From: Lumbricus terrestris
Lineage: Eukaryota; Annelida; Clitellata; Crassiclitellata; Lumbricidae
NCBI GenBank assembly: GCA_949752735.1
Contig: OX457037.1
Coordinates: 434,001-498,000, forward strand
Length of the DNA stretch: 64,000 bases
Reading direction: 5' to 3'
Below, in pieces: positions 1-10,420 of the stretch (position 1 is the first letter of the stretch; every line of letters begins with the position of its first letter). The notes under the pieces were generated by a model. The model had not been told where the DNA came from. It ran no database searches and saw only the letters and a list, made by a program, of their open reading frames with translations. Made by a program: the position numbers and the translations under genes.

Positions 1-737
1 GACACAAGGTCTGCATGGATCGGCCAAGCTATTATAGTCCTCAGAAAAACTCAAGTGAACATTGTCGTTGACTTCGGATCAGCTGTTGTAAGAAGTCTAT
101 TCACAGGTAGCCTGAATGTATTGAAGTAGACTTCCTCACTTAATGCTTCAATCTGAGTCAGTGTCTTTGTGTATTTATCCAGTGAATTGATAGTCAGAAG
201 AAAAACTTATCAACTCTCTGTCCTATGAGCTACCCGGCTGTTTAATTTACGCCGAGGGAATATCATATAGGCTAGGAATTCGAAAGCCAAGGACATCAAC
301 TGCTTCACGAAGGCGTTGCCTGAAATACTTCTTCGTGAACAATGTCTTTTCATACTATACATGTCCATAAGTGAATATCCAGCCTAAGAATCGCCATTGT
401 ATTCGAGGACTGCAGCACAAGCAAGAAGCTTTTCATTGCCGTTTGTTGATATATGGAAGCGCAGTGTAAGACTGTTGAAGCCACATTCAACCCAAAGAAC
501 ACCGACTTCAATTGAATTTTTAGGGCGGTCTCGGTCTCCATTTATATTACTGTAGACATGGTTTCTTCTTTTGTTACGATCGCATGATTTTACCACAGAC
601 CCATTTATGCCATAGACAACTTTGGACTATGCTTTTTGGGCTACAGTCTAACATACACGTAGGCTAAGCCTATAACAGAATGCGGGCAGAAAATAATGTC
701 AGAAAACGCGAGTTTCATGTTGTCTCCCATCAACAAA
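1..737. other. Unassigned sequence, no gene recognised
   Basis: Only short overlapping open frames without family features occur here. I see no convincing exon, RNA gene or transposon end. Confidence 0.4.
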
Positions 738-1092
738 GGCGGATACAGCAATTTTCGAAAGGGGGTGGGCAAATTTTGGGTCTTGGGACAGGGGAAAAAA
801 TTTAGCCTTGGTCACCGAAAAATCTGATTACCTTTTTTAGTCATTTGTCGTATTCCCAGCAAAAATATACCATTTTTTCCGCCAAAATAGTTGATGACCT
901 TTTTTAGTCGTACAGTGTTCTTAAGGCCCCTGCACGGATCTCGTGCACGGACCTTGTGGGGCGTGGGGAAACCGACGAAAGTGCTCATGAGGGGGGGGCA
1001 CATCAACTTTCCGAGCCAGAATAGCTGGGAAAAATTAAAGAAATTTCAAAATGGGGGGCATGGCCGGATTGGCCCCCTGGATCCGCCCCTGG
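738..1092. mobile_element. MITE-like relic with GGCGGAT termini
   Basis: The left end begins GGCGGATACAG and the right end, read inverted, begins GGGGCGGATCCAGGGGG, so the segment is bounded by imperfect inverted termini. The interior repeats a motif in which CCTTTTTTAGTCAT or CCTTTTTTAGTCG follows an A-rich stretch. The same motif type occurs in the MITEs at 31982-32289 and 57967-58335. No target duplication is clear and nothing is coded. Confidence 0.4.
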
Positions 1093-1479
1093 TCATCAAA
1101 GCCAGTATAGAAAGACCGAAGCGAAGGTAGGGAATTGCAACCCCAGAGAGCGGATAAAAACAAATCCATCACCTTCACAAGTCATGTAAAGCGAAAACAT
1201 TATTATAGTCTCTCAATATTGTATTGTACTTGACCATTCATACGGTGCTTCTCTCAGCAAGAGCCGTTCAGAGACGCTTCCAGTGCGAAAGTGATGGAGG
1301 GATTTCATTAAATAGACAGGGAGGGAACTATTCAGCCCCCAAAATATGGATGTAGTCTAGAGTTGTAGACCCCATTATCGGACTATTACAATAATTAGTA
1401 AAACTGGTAATTTGCAATTTAAGCAAGAACACTTTGTCTAGTGTATTTTATGGATTTCGATGTTGGTTCTATTTGACAC
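1093..1479. other. Unassigned spacer
   Basis: No ORF, splice pattern or repeat end is convincing. Around 1230-1290 there is weak resemblance to the LINE 3' ends described elsewhere in the window, too weak to call. Confidence 0.35.
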
Positions 1480-2356
1480 ACTCAGGCCCGCATTAAGGAA
1501 GGTGCTAAGGGTGCTGCAGCACCTGCGCCCGCAGTTTGAGGGGGCCGCATATTCCGGAAATTATGAAATTTCTTAGCGAGTATGCTGCAACATTAATAAT
1601 AATTATTGGCCAAAGCCAAAATACCAATATCATCGTCCACGACATTTCGCAAAGTTCTGCCACACATCAGAAATAATTATTAGCATGAACTAGCAGTTTA
1701 TGAATAATTGGTTGAAGTCGAAGGCACTTATTACTAGGCTATTATATTGTTGAGAAATAAATTATGGCCTTTCAGCAGTGATGCCATAAAGAAATGTTAT
1801 GCAGGTCAGTCATTCTCAATTGCGTCTTGAAATACGAGAAATAAAGTTAGGAGTGGTGTTATTGGCAACTTTCAATTTCTGAAACCTATAGTTTATCATC
1901 TTCTTCTCTACTTTTCTGCCTCTTATAGGCAATTATTTTGAAATGTCCGACGTTGCCATTCATCTTGATGCTGGACCCTTCTTCGAGCTTCTTTCCATAA
2001 TTATCCATTTCCAATCATTCGAATTCAACCAGGCATCATCTATCGTGGACGTCCTCTTGTTCACTATGCCCTTCGTTGAGTTCGTTCTTATCAGTGAGTC
2101 TGTTCTCAGACTGTGTACTACACACTTTGTCTCTCGTTCACTGTGACGCTCTATCAGGGATCTTTCTTCGCCAATCAGTTCGAGGCCTTGGTACAAGATG
2201 CTCATCGTAATCGTAATCGTAATCTCGAAACTACTACAGCGCCCACAAAATCCGAGTCGCTAAGAAATTTCATTATTTCCGGAAAATGCGGGCCCCTCAA
2301 ACTGCGGGCCCAGGTGCTGCAGCATCCTTAGCACCTACCTTAACGCGGGCCTGAGT
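1480..2356. mobile_element. Non-coding DNA transposon with ~100-bp inverted termini
   Basis: Positions 1480-1580 reappear inverted at about 2258-2356. Both ends start ACTCAGGCCCGC, then share GTGCTGCAGCACC and a GAAATTTCTTAGCGA block. The roughly 680-bp interior has no transposase frame. The structure is that of a non-autonomous cut-and-paste element. No target-site duplication is visible, so the superfamily is not assigned. The right subterminal block (about 2225-2262) resembles 54390-54430, suggesting related or shared repeat modules. Confidence 0.65.
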
Positions 2357-2493
2357 CACCGACCATAGCAAAACTTCTATGTAGCACTGGGAAAGATCGA
2401 GCCATACGGACAACCAGGTCACCCTGCGTGGCAGAGCGAAGGAATCTACGGCCTGGGATGGATAGCACAGGTACACAGAGTTCCATAAGATAG

Positions 2494-2879
2494 GCCGGTG
2501 TCGCGTGACAGAGTCTCCCCCTAAAAGTCTCCCCCCGGAGACTTTATTTCGAAACAGACTCTCCCCCCGGAGGATCTGTTCCAGAATAAATTCGCCCCCG
2601 GAGAGTGTATTCTGAAATAAAATCTCTGTGGGTTAGAGAATATTTCCGCCGTCCCCGAAATAAAGTCTCCCCCGTTCAGCGTAAAATTGGCTACAGTTGC
2701 ATCAAATTTAGAGATGAGCAGGCTAAACGGTTAGTTTACGTTGCCAGATTATATAGCAAGAAAACATATAATACTTTTACTTCAAAAAATGTCTTCCAAT
2801 ACAGAGTTTCAGCCAGGGAGAGACTCTGTTTCGGGGAGAGACTTTGTATCGGGGGGAGACTTTATTTCGTGACACCGGC
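2494..2879. mobile_element. Foldback element made of GTCTCCCC/GGAGAC modules
   Basis: The ends are inverted copies (GCCGGTGTCGCG on the left; GCCGGTGTCACG on the right, read inverted). Between them a degenerate module with GTCTCCCC, GGAGAC and TTTATTTCG recurs in both orientations, near 2512-2665 and 2810-2870. This is a MITE or foldback structure without coding capacity. A lone similar terminus, TTTCGTGACACCGG, is present near 34746-34760. Confidence 0.55.
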
Positions 2880-2889
2880 GTTCGGTCTG

Positions 2890-3345
2890 CTAGGCAATTA
2901 CGCATGAACAATAAAATCTTAAACTCAATACGTTTTTGCATAGGCAACCAGTGCAGTTCTTCCCGTATAAAACTTGTAAAAAGCCCAATAGAATACAATA
3001 AAACAATGGGTCACCATGGACAGCATAGCGCAGTCCGCGGCGACCTATGCAAGTGGAAAGAGGAGGCAAAGCTCATACAGATAAGAGGGTGCCCAGCCTG
3101 ATAAGCATCGCCACACCAAAGATGCAATCCTAAATGAGATGCGCTGCGGGAAAGGAAGCCAGTGCAAGACCTCTCGCATATATTGGGATACACGGTCGGA
3201 TTTGGTGAACCCGCCAATAAGTCGCGCGCTCGGTGGACCCAATCAAACCTCTCAATACGAACCCGCGGGAGACCAGCAAAGATGGAGGCGCAGTAGTTGA
3301 GGCGGCACAGCACAAATTCGTTTCTGAGCGGCTTCACTATCACTA
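2890..3345 (-). pseudogene. Degraded LINE reverse-transcriptase C-terminus
   Basis: On the minus strand two pieces resemble the C-terminal part of CR1/L2-like LINE polyproteins. One, near 2900-2990, reads REELHWLPMQKRIEFKILL. The other, 3011-3345, reads LNYCASIFAGLPRVR and then IERFDWVH across frame changes. These match the conserved LDYCNSLL...GLP and LHWLP..QRI...L signatures of that region. The pieces are out of frame and partly rearranged, so this is a dead fragment. Confidence 0.6.
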
Positions 3346-4106
3346 ACACATTAAAACCCTTAATAGGTTTAGAAAAATTGTGCTTGATTCAAATATGCAA
3401 ATGGAAAAATTACTCGGAAGAAACTAAGTTCAGATGTTAGCGGGTTAATTACTGCTGACCATCAAAGTTTGTAGCGAGAGTTAAACAACAGACAACCAGT
3501 GCAGTTCTTCCCGTATAAAACTTGAAAAAAACCAATACAGATTTCCACAGATCGATAACAGAATAATTAATTATTATTATTATTGTAGCTCTGTAATGAA
3601 CAGCAATATTGAACAAGAAACAATTAGGAAAGCAAGAATGATAATTATTGCAATGATGCCATCCTCTCGTGCGTCTCTTTGTCCCGATGTGAATTTTTCG
3701 GATAGGCCTAGATATAAATAGACATAATATTAGACCGATAGCTATAGCCTGTATACTGTATAGCCTAGACTTATCTGCCTCGGTGTGGCGTCGCCTTGCG
3801 AGTGCGGCACCAGCGTGTTTGCAGGAGCTCTGCTGCTCCACTCCTGTAACTCCTAGTACTGTGACACTCACTGCTCATCTAAGCAGTTTGAGCTCTTAGT
3901 CTCTTAGATCTCCGCTCGCTGACCTATTTTAGTAAGCACCGCGCTATCCCTGTTGCTAGCCTTACGATTCGGCATAATAGGCTCCATATGGCTCTTCGCT
4001 TGGTACCACGTTCCCTTGCTACAACATGTTTTTGCCATCCTTAGGTCTGTTCTTTTTAGTCGGATTTTAATCGGGAGATCTTCTGACTAGATACTCCCGA
4101 AAGGAC
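3346..4106. other. Unassigned spacer
   Basis: A second short copy of a LINE-like block with GTGCAGTTCTTCCCGTATAAAACTT occurs near 3497-3525, matching 2951-2973. Apart from that no gene, RNA or repeat end is supported. The long minus frame at 3449-3871 has no recognisable features. Confidence 0.35.
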
Positions 4107-4568
4107 TTGTATTTTTGATTGTCATTTCTGTAGAACCCAGAAGTTCCTCATTTCTTTCAAAGTTAGTTATAGCCTACTAAAACCCAGAAACCCAGCGATT
4201 GGTTGCATGTTTTCATCTGATCCCTTTATCAGTCTACACAACCGTGTTGATGTCAATAACCGGACAGTCGACAGAGGACTTCTTGCTATTCAACTGTTGG
4301 GGCGTAACATCATGTAAGTGTTAATGACATTCGCCATGTACGATTAGGCTAAAGCCGATAAATGGAGCAAGGACGAAGATTATAAATCGTTGGCTGAAGT
4401 TTGCATGGTGATAATAAAATGCAATAATTATTAGGCCTATTATTGTTATTGGTCGGCTATGACAGACTGGCGACTTCTATAAGTATGCAAAGTTCAAAGT
4501 TTGTAAAACGTTGCACACACCCTTTGCCGATCTCATGTAGACTTTAATGTTTTGAATAGGAAACACAG
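4107..4568 (+). repeat. Left arm of a long inverted repeat
   Basis: This segment of about 460 bp is the reverse complement of 9288-9748 with very few differences. Both arms keep an open frame ending LLAIQLLGRNIM just before a GTAAGT sequence. The arms enclose the hAT-like element and a GC-rich ORF. This may be a large foldback transposon or an inverted duplication. Confidence 0.8.
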
Positions 4569-4612
4569 AATTTGAATAGGAAACACAGTAGTTACCTGCA
4601 GGATTTGCCTAA

Positions 4613-7600
4613 TAAGGTGGAGTGAAAAAACTAAAGTTAAAATTTTTGACTGGCAGGGGTGGGAATAGTTGTTCCATATGTAAAGTAGTGTAGGTGCAAA
4701 ATTTTGTAATTTTAAAATGTATTCTTCATTGACCCCAGCCATGCACAACATTGCACATTTTCTAGAAAAAGTGGTAAAAATTGATGAAAAGTCGGGTTTC
4801 TAGGAGGCGCATTTTCTAAGTAATTATTGCAGGAATTTCGCAGGGAACCAGACTAAATGGATTTGTAAACAAACATGGAGGTTTGTGAAAATTGTGAAAA
4901 TTATTTATAAAGTGATATTCCATACAAAAGGTGAGTACGCCAACTATCATCTTCGCCGGAAAGCGAACACATTCTTTTAGCTTCATTAGTAATTACCTTA
5001 ATGCTAGTTTTATCGTGTCTATCGAAAATACTGAATCAGCCTTTCGCAAATAGGATTCTTCTTCTGGTTCTCTGCCACTAGGCAGGTTCGTCTGTCCAAT
5101 GTCGCCACTCCTCCCTCCGCTGGGCCTTCTCTTTTAGTTTTAAATAAATAGGATTACGATCTATAATTCTATATTGTTCTAAAATATGTCAGATATCTCA
5201 GTGAAACTACTGTCTGTAATGTGGCTATTGTGGCTATTCATTGATTGCTCTTGTGTATTTTTAGAGAGCATAGGCTAATGGCTACCAAAGTTTTTAAACG
5301 TAAGACGAGAAATGACACGTGTTGTCCAGTATTTGGATCGCCAGAGGATCTATTTGAAAACGTTTTGCCCACACTTGGTGACATTATGAAGTACTACTTG
5401 TTTGTTCGCCATCAAAAGAAGACCGATGCTAGTGCTAAAGAGCCAAGCATTGCAGAGGTTTCACAAGCAGTTGCTACTAGATGTGAGCTTTTGTGGCACA
5501 AAGCTTCGATCCCAACCATTGGGCACAAGCGTGTCGTCGAAAAAATCAAAACATTGAATCACCAGTATCTAAATATTCTTAAACCATTCAAGAGAAGAAA
5601 AAGTAACCAGAAGTACCAAACGAAGTTGAAATCCTATGCGATGGAGTGCAATTCGCAACTGTTCGATATCGCTGCTTGCAAATGTCATACCGAAGCAGCG
5701 TGCACCTGTGAAAGGGAGAGGAAGGTGCCCATTGTCGAACGCTCTTTTCTTGCAGATCAGAGGACGGTGCGTGAAATGAAGATTGGTGGCATTGACGTCG
5801 TATTAACCAGACAGCTTGCAAGACGTGAGAAGAGAAAACATCGATACGAGACATATGTTAAGCTACAAAAAGAAACTTCAGCTGAAGCCGGCACGTCAGC
5901 TGAGGCCAAGGATCCTGAAACGAGCATTGCGAGCAACGATACCGATCCTGAAATAAGCCAAGACTCAGATATCGAAGTACAGACTAACGCAGGACTTTGT
6001 GGAAGAAAGAGAACATTTCAAATGAGGCTCGATTTACCAACCGTCGCTCGTGAATGTGATCGCCACGGTGTCTCTGATCGAAGTGCCGCTTCACTTGTTA
6101 GCGCTGTTCTTCAAGATGTGGGAATTATCAACGAACATGATAATTCCATGGTCATTGACCGAAGCAAAATCCGGAGAGCGCGTAAACGCGTTAGAAAAGC
6201 GCTACAGCACGACTTGCCTGCTTCTGTCTCCGCATTATACTTTGACGGACGCAAGGATCGAACCAGAATTCAGGTGAAAAAAGGTAAAAAGTATTATGCC
6301 AAAACAATCGTGGAGGAGCATGTGTCTTTGGTTTATGAGCCAAATTCAGTGTATCTTGGGCATATAACACCATCGAGTGGTGCATCAAAATCAATTGAAA
6401 ATGACATTATAACTTTCCTTCGCAACAAAAACATTAACACAGATGAATTGCATGCAATTGGTTGCGACGGCACAAACGTCAATACGGGTGCAGTTGGAGG
6501 AGTCATCCGACTCTTGGAGTTGACATTGCGTAGACCACTGCAATGGCTAATATGCTTATTGCACGCAAACGAGTTACCCCTCAGACACCTGATGCAGAAA
6601 CTTGATGGTGGCACTCAAGGACCAAATGTGTTTTCAGGCTTCATTGGCAAAGCTCTCCAGACATGCGAGCAACTGCCGGTGGTGCAGTACAGTACCATCA
6701 TGTTTGAAAACTGTCCAACTGTGGATGGAGCAGATCTCAGTACTGACCAGCAATATATGTATGATATGTGTATTGCTGTATCCAGTGGACAATGTTCCCC
6801 AGATCTTGCTCTTCAGAAACCAGGACCGATTGTACATTCACGGTGGTTAACAATGGCTAACAGAGTACTTCGTTTATACGTGGCCACCAACAACCCCAGT
6901 GACAACTTGCAAACTCTAGTGCTGTATGTGATGAAGGTATATGCGCCCATCTGGTTTCATGTAAAAACTAAGCCGTTGTGTAGTGACGGGGCACGACATC
7001 TCTGGAGACTAATCAAATACACACGGTATCTCTCACCGGAGTTGCGAGAAATAGTGGATCCAGTGATACAGAGGAACGGATTCTTTGGCCACTCGGAGAA
7101 TATCCTCCTGGCGATGATAACGGACAGTCGGAAGCATATTCGGGAACTGGCTCATCGTAGAATTATTGCCGCACGAATGGAACATTCGTCCTCAGCACTG
7201 GTCCGGCAGTTTCGAGTGCCAGTTTTGAACTTTGGAGCAGAGGATTATGTAGACCTTGTCTCCTGGCAGGATATAGACAGGCATGCTCCACCAGTGATGG
7301 ACGGTTTCTCTGACCAACAAATTCGTGGTTTTGTTGCAAACAGTGATGATATCGTCACACTTGAACATTTTCCGTGTCACACTCAGGCTGTCGAGAGACA
7401 TGTTAAACTTGTCACAGAATCGTCGGCTGCTGTGTGTGGTCAGCAGCAAAGAGATGGCTTTATTCGATCTAGAATAGAATCAAGAAGGGTTATGAAAACT
7501 TTTAACACGAAGTCCCAATATCGATTTGGTAGTGTGTAGTGGGTACACTGTGCACTGTACAGTGTACAGTGTGTAGTTGTGTACTGTGTAGTATTATGTG

Positions 7601-7870
7601 AGTATTTCAGTGATATTGTGACATAATGTACTCATGAATCTGAAATTCTGCATCTTGGCCTTTAAAACAGTTCTTCATTCGCATCATTATGACATTGCCG
7701 TACATGCTGAATTATGTGAAATTTTTGATGCCGTGGGGGTCGATGAAGAAAAAATGTCAGAAATCTAAGACTTTGCCAGAATGCTTATATTATGGCATAG
7801 CAACTATTGCATACCCTGCCAGTTTAAGAAAATAAAAATAAAATTCAACCATTAGTTTCACTCCACCTTA
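4613..7870 (+). mobile_element. Autonomous hAT-like DNA transposon, apparently intact
   Basis: The element starts TAAGGTGGAGTGAAA and ends with the exact inverse, a 15-bp perfect terminal inverted repeat fitting the YARNG end rule of hAT elements. It is flanked by a perfect 8-bp target duplication TTGCCTAA (4605-4612 and 7871-7878), also the hAT hallmark. Subterminal ACTGGCAGGG blocks occur near both ends (about 4651 and 7815). One uninterrupted transposase frame lies inside. Intact ends, duplication and ORF suggest a recent insertion, possibly still mobile. Confidence 0.9.
5245..7539 (+). CDS. hAT-like DDE transposase
   Basis: This single frame of 764 codons probably encodes the enzyme that excises and reinserts the surrounding element. 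A start at the second Met (5278, ATGGCTACC) is equally plausible. Visible motifs, numbered from 5245, are a Cys/His-rich stretch (CKCHTEAACTC, about 149-159), an acidic low-complexity linker (about 210-245), FDGRKDRT with Asp334, GCDGTNVNTG with Asp408, an SRW motif at 532-534, and CHTQAVERHVKLVTE with Glu717. The spacing Asp, Asp, RW, Glu matches the RNase-H-like catalytic core of hAT transposases. I did not see a canonical BED zinc finger. No stops or frameshifts interrupt it. The exact family is not recognised, so family membership rests on the catalytic layout plus the 8-bp duplication. Confidence 0.8.
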   Translation: MLLCIFREHRLMATKVFKRKTRNDTCCPVFGSPEDLFENVLPTLGDIMKYYLFVRHQKKTDASAKEPSIAEVSQAVATRCELLWHKASIPTIGHKRVVEKIKTLNHQYLNILKPFKRRKSNQKYQTKLKSYAMECNSQLFDIAACKCHTEAACTCERERKVPIVERSFLADQRTVREMKIGGIDVVLTRQLARREKRKHRYETYVKLQKETSAEAGTSAEAKDPETSIASNDTDPEISQDSDIEVQTNAGLCGRKRTFQMRLDLPTVARECDRHGVSDRSAASLVSAVLQDVGIINEHDNSMVIDRSKIRRARKRVRKALQHDLPASVSALYFDGRKDRTRIQVKKGKKYYAKTIVEEHVSLVYEPNSVYLGHITPSSGASKSIENDIITFLRNKNINTDELHAIGCDGTNVNTGAVGGVIRLLELTLRRPLQWLICLLHANELPLRHLMQKLDGGTQGPNVFSGFIGKALQTCEQLPVVQYSTIMFENCPTVDGADLSTDQQYMYDMCIAVSSGQCSPDLALQKPGPIVHSRWLTMANRVLRLYVATNNPSDNLQTLVLYVMKVYAPIWFHVKTKPLCSDGARHLWRLIKYTRYLSPELREIVDPVIQRNGFFGHSENILLAMITDSRKHIRELAHRRIIAARMEHSSSALVRQFRVPVLNFGAEDYVDLVSWQDIDRHAPPVMDGFSDQQIRGFVANSDDIVTLEHFPCHTQAVERHVKLVTESSAAVCGQQQRDGFIRSRIESRRVMKTFNTKSQYRFGSV

Positions 7871-7878
7871 TTGCCTAA

Positions 7879-8381
7879 ACTTATCAGAGACTTGATTCCG
7901 TAACCAAGTGTGCTTTCTTCGCTTAGGCGAACTTATGGCCCATCAATTGCAGCATGCAGATTATCCAACAGTAGGACATTTTGTGACCCACTTATTGCAC
8001 TAACAATGATTTGCTTGTTTGGAGAAAAAGGTGGTCAAGAGATTCATTTTAGAGTCATGTTAGATAGCTACATGGTGTTCGAGTCGAGTTCTGCGAAACA
8101 GCACAGCATCTACCGATCCGCTCTTCCGAGCGGCCGAGAAGACCAAGTCTCGGTCAAGTGACAGTTGTTGCCGACAGTTTTACGGGTGAGGCGAGCACCC
8201 AGGGCGCTCGCCGCGTACTTTGTATAGGGCGGTGGCGCGTGTTCCGTTGAGAGATACCGTCAGAGAGAAGTTGGGAGTTTTGGCCCAGCTGGTCTCGATC
8301 GCTCCCGGGATTCAGATCGACTCTGCCCGCTAGTGCGTTTGCAGCGTTGATCAACTCTTCGTTTGATCGATTGGTGACGAG
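7879..8381. other. Spacer between hAT element and GC-rich ORF
   Basis: No coding or repeat signature is certain. Composition shifts from AT-rich to GC-rich at about 8100. A GATTGGTGACGAGATGG stretch at 8367-8383, just before the next ORF, resembles a retroelement primer-binding region but has no LTR to support it. Confidence 0.3.
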
Positions 8382-9014
8382 ATGGGAAAACGGTCGTGGC
8401 GCATCCTCGGGTTAGGCCCGTTGGAATGGCCGTGGTTCAGGGCCTTATGGACGCCGGGAATTGGAACATGTGCTGTAGTCCCCGTTGGTGGCGACGGTTC
8501 GAGGGCTGCCAGATGCAGCGTAGTGCGCAAGGGTACCGACAGGTCGGGCAAGAAGACGAAGACCGCAGCCGCGGAGGGTGGCGCTCGGCGAGGTCGCTCT
8601 GCCGGTGGGACAACGGACCCTGTGTTGAGAGTCGGCCATCCTCTTACTCAGGACGTCTCCTATTCGGTGACCGCAGACGGGGCAGAGAGTGGGTCCGACG
8701 ATACCGAGCTGTACACCCGGTCGCAGGTGTCAGAGTCAGGGCCTTCTTCGACCGTCAGTAACGGCGGTGACGGCGCACACGCAGCGCACAGTGACTTGGG
8801 AGACTCAGGCGATCCTGGTAAGACGGAGTATCTCCCGGGTCCTGGGCAGCCGAAGGCTCTCGGTGGGTCAGGGGCCACCGAGAGAGAACAATCCGGTCTG
8901 ACAGAGGCGCTTCCAGGTGATAGCAGAAGGGAAGTGTCACAGGCGTTGTCTGTTGGGGCGCGGACGCCATATTATAAGCAGGTCATAATGGGAATAGTCT
9001 TTACTGCCATGTGA
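8382..9014 (+). CDS. GC-rich 210-codon ORF of unknown nature
   Basis: A 210-codon frame begins ATGGGAAAACGG. It is markedly more GC-rich than its surroundings and rich in Gly, Ser, Ala, Arg and acidic residues without a recognisable fold. It could be the start of a retroelement Gag leader, because TGGTGACGAGATGG directly upstream looks like a primer-binding site. No LTR, zinc knuckle or pol follows before the inverted-repeat arm at 9288. It may be a chance frame favoured by GC content. Confidence 0.25.
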   Translation: MGKRSWRILGLGPLEWPWFRALWTPGIGTCAVVPVGGDGSRAARCSVVRKGTDRSGKKTKTAAAEGGARRGRSAGGTTDPVLRVGHPLTQDVSYSVTADGAESGSDDTELYTRSQVSESGPSSTVSNGGDGAHAAHSDLGDSGDPGKTEYLPGPGQPKALGGSGATEREQSGLTEALPGDSRREVSQALSVGARTPYYKQVIMGIVFTAM

Positions 9015-9287
9015 TAGCTCCGTTTTTGAGTGAGTAAATAAGTAAGCATCTATGCCGAAACAGAGCCACTGTGAAGGTGGATATGGGCCTTCCGGGATCT
9101 CTTTGAAACAAATTTGTTCGGAAGACTTAACATGCAGATTGCGTGCATAAGTGAAACAACGTGTTAAAGTGGTCACCGTATGATAAATAGAAATCTGATG
9201 TGCTGCTGCAGATGTGCCTTGTTGCTACTGAGAAGCTGAGTAGAGTGTCTAAATAATAATGTCTATGCAATGAATTTAATTTATTTA

Positions 9288-9748
9288 TGTGTTTCCTATT
9301 CAAAACATTAAAGTCTACATGAGATCGGCAAAGGGTGTGTGCAACGTTTTACAAACTTTGAACTTTACATACTTATAGAAGACGACAGTCTGTCATAGCC
9401 GACCAATAACAATAATAGGCCTAATAATTATTGCCTTTTATTATCACCATGCAAACTTCAGCCAACGATTTATAATCTTCGTCCTTGCTCCATTTATCGG
9501 CTTTAGCCTAATCGTACATGGCGAATATCATTAACACTTACATGATGTTACGCCCCAACAGTTGAATAGCAAGAAGTCCTCTGTCGACTGTCCGGTTATT
9601 GACATCAACACGGTTGTGTAGACTGATAAAGGGATCAGATGAAAACATGCAACCAATCGCTGGGTTTCTGGGTTTTAGTAGGCTATAACTAACTTTGAAA
9701 GAAATGAGGAACTTCTGGGTTCTACAGAAATGACAATCAAAAATACAA
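9288..9748 (-). repeat. Right arm of the long inverted repeat
   Basis: Near-perfect reverse complement of 4107-4568. Similarity stops at about 9748 on the outside and near 9288 on the inside, where the left arm shows a small local duplication of a GAATAGGAAACACAG block. Confidence 0.8.
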
Positions 9749-10418
9749 ATCACCAGTTTAAAATTTAATATAAATGGATATGATATATTATTAATAATTT
9801 ACACTGCACAGACCAATTATAGCAACACGGAAATCTCTCGCGACCCAGACGAAACTCGCCTTTATAGCTGTTCCACCTCTACTGATACGCTGGTAACTCG
9901 ACCCCAACCTTTTTAGACTACTCTTACGGACAACGATTTGACTCAACGCTCGTGAATAAGCTGATGCCCCGCGCTTGGTTTTCGAGTAGCGGCGTATTAC
10001 GATTAGGCCTACATCTATCACTACGACGGATGGTCCGTAGGTCTATCCATGCTGGCTATTTTGGAATCCGTTTAAGGACGAAGTTGTCAGTACAGACATT
10101 TCTTTGTCAAAACACCAGTGCAGCTCGCCGTCTCAATTCACTCGTTTAGCTCAGCAGTCGATATTCAATAGTATAATTTTTCTGTCAACTAGATTATTTA
10201 GATCTCATTCCAGTGACTGAGACCTGATCTCTCTTTTCGCCATCTTTTCATTCCGTCTGCAGTTAACATCAGCGCAGCAGAAATCGTTATTCATTCAATT
10301 ATAGGAAGGACAACCAAAGAAATAACCTCCATCCATTGATCCGACAACAATCATCTGCAATCATGCAAGTCTGCTTAATTAAAGACATTATAAGCATGCA
10401 TATTGCATACGTATGCAT
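9749..10418. other. Repeat-derived spacer
   Basis: Positions 9943-10003 (GCTCGTGAATAAGCTG onward) match one arm of the foldback element at 54382-54755, so a fragment of that family lies here. Nothing else is identifiable. Confidence 0.4.
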
Positions 10419-10420
10419 TA

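Noticed and set aside
3449..3871. 140-codon minus ORF
   Set aside because: No domain or signal seen, and composition is that of surrounding non-coding DNA with short repeat pieces.
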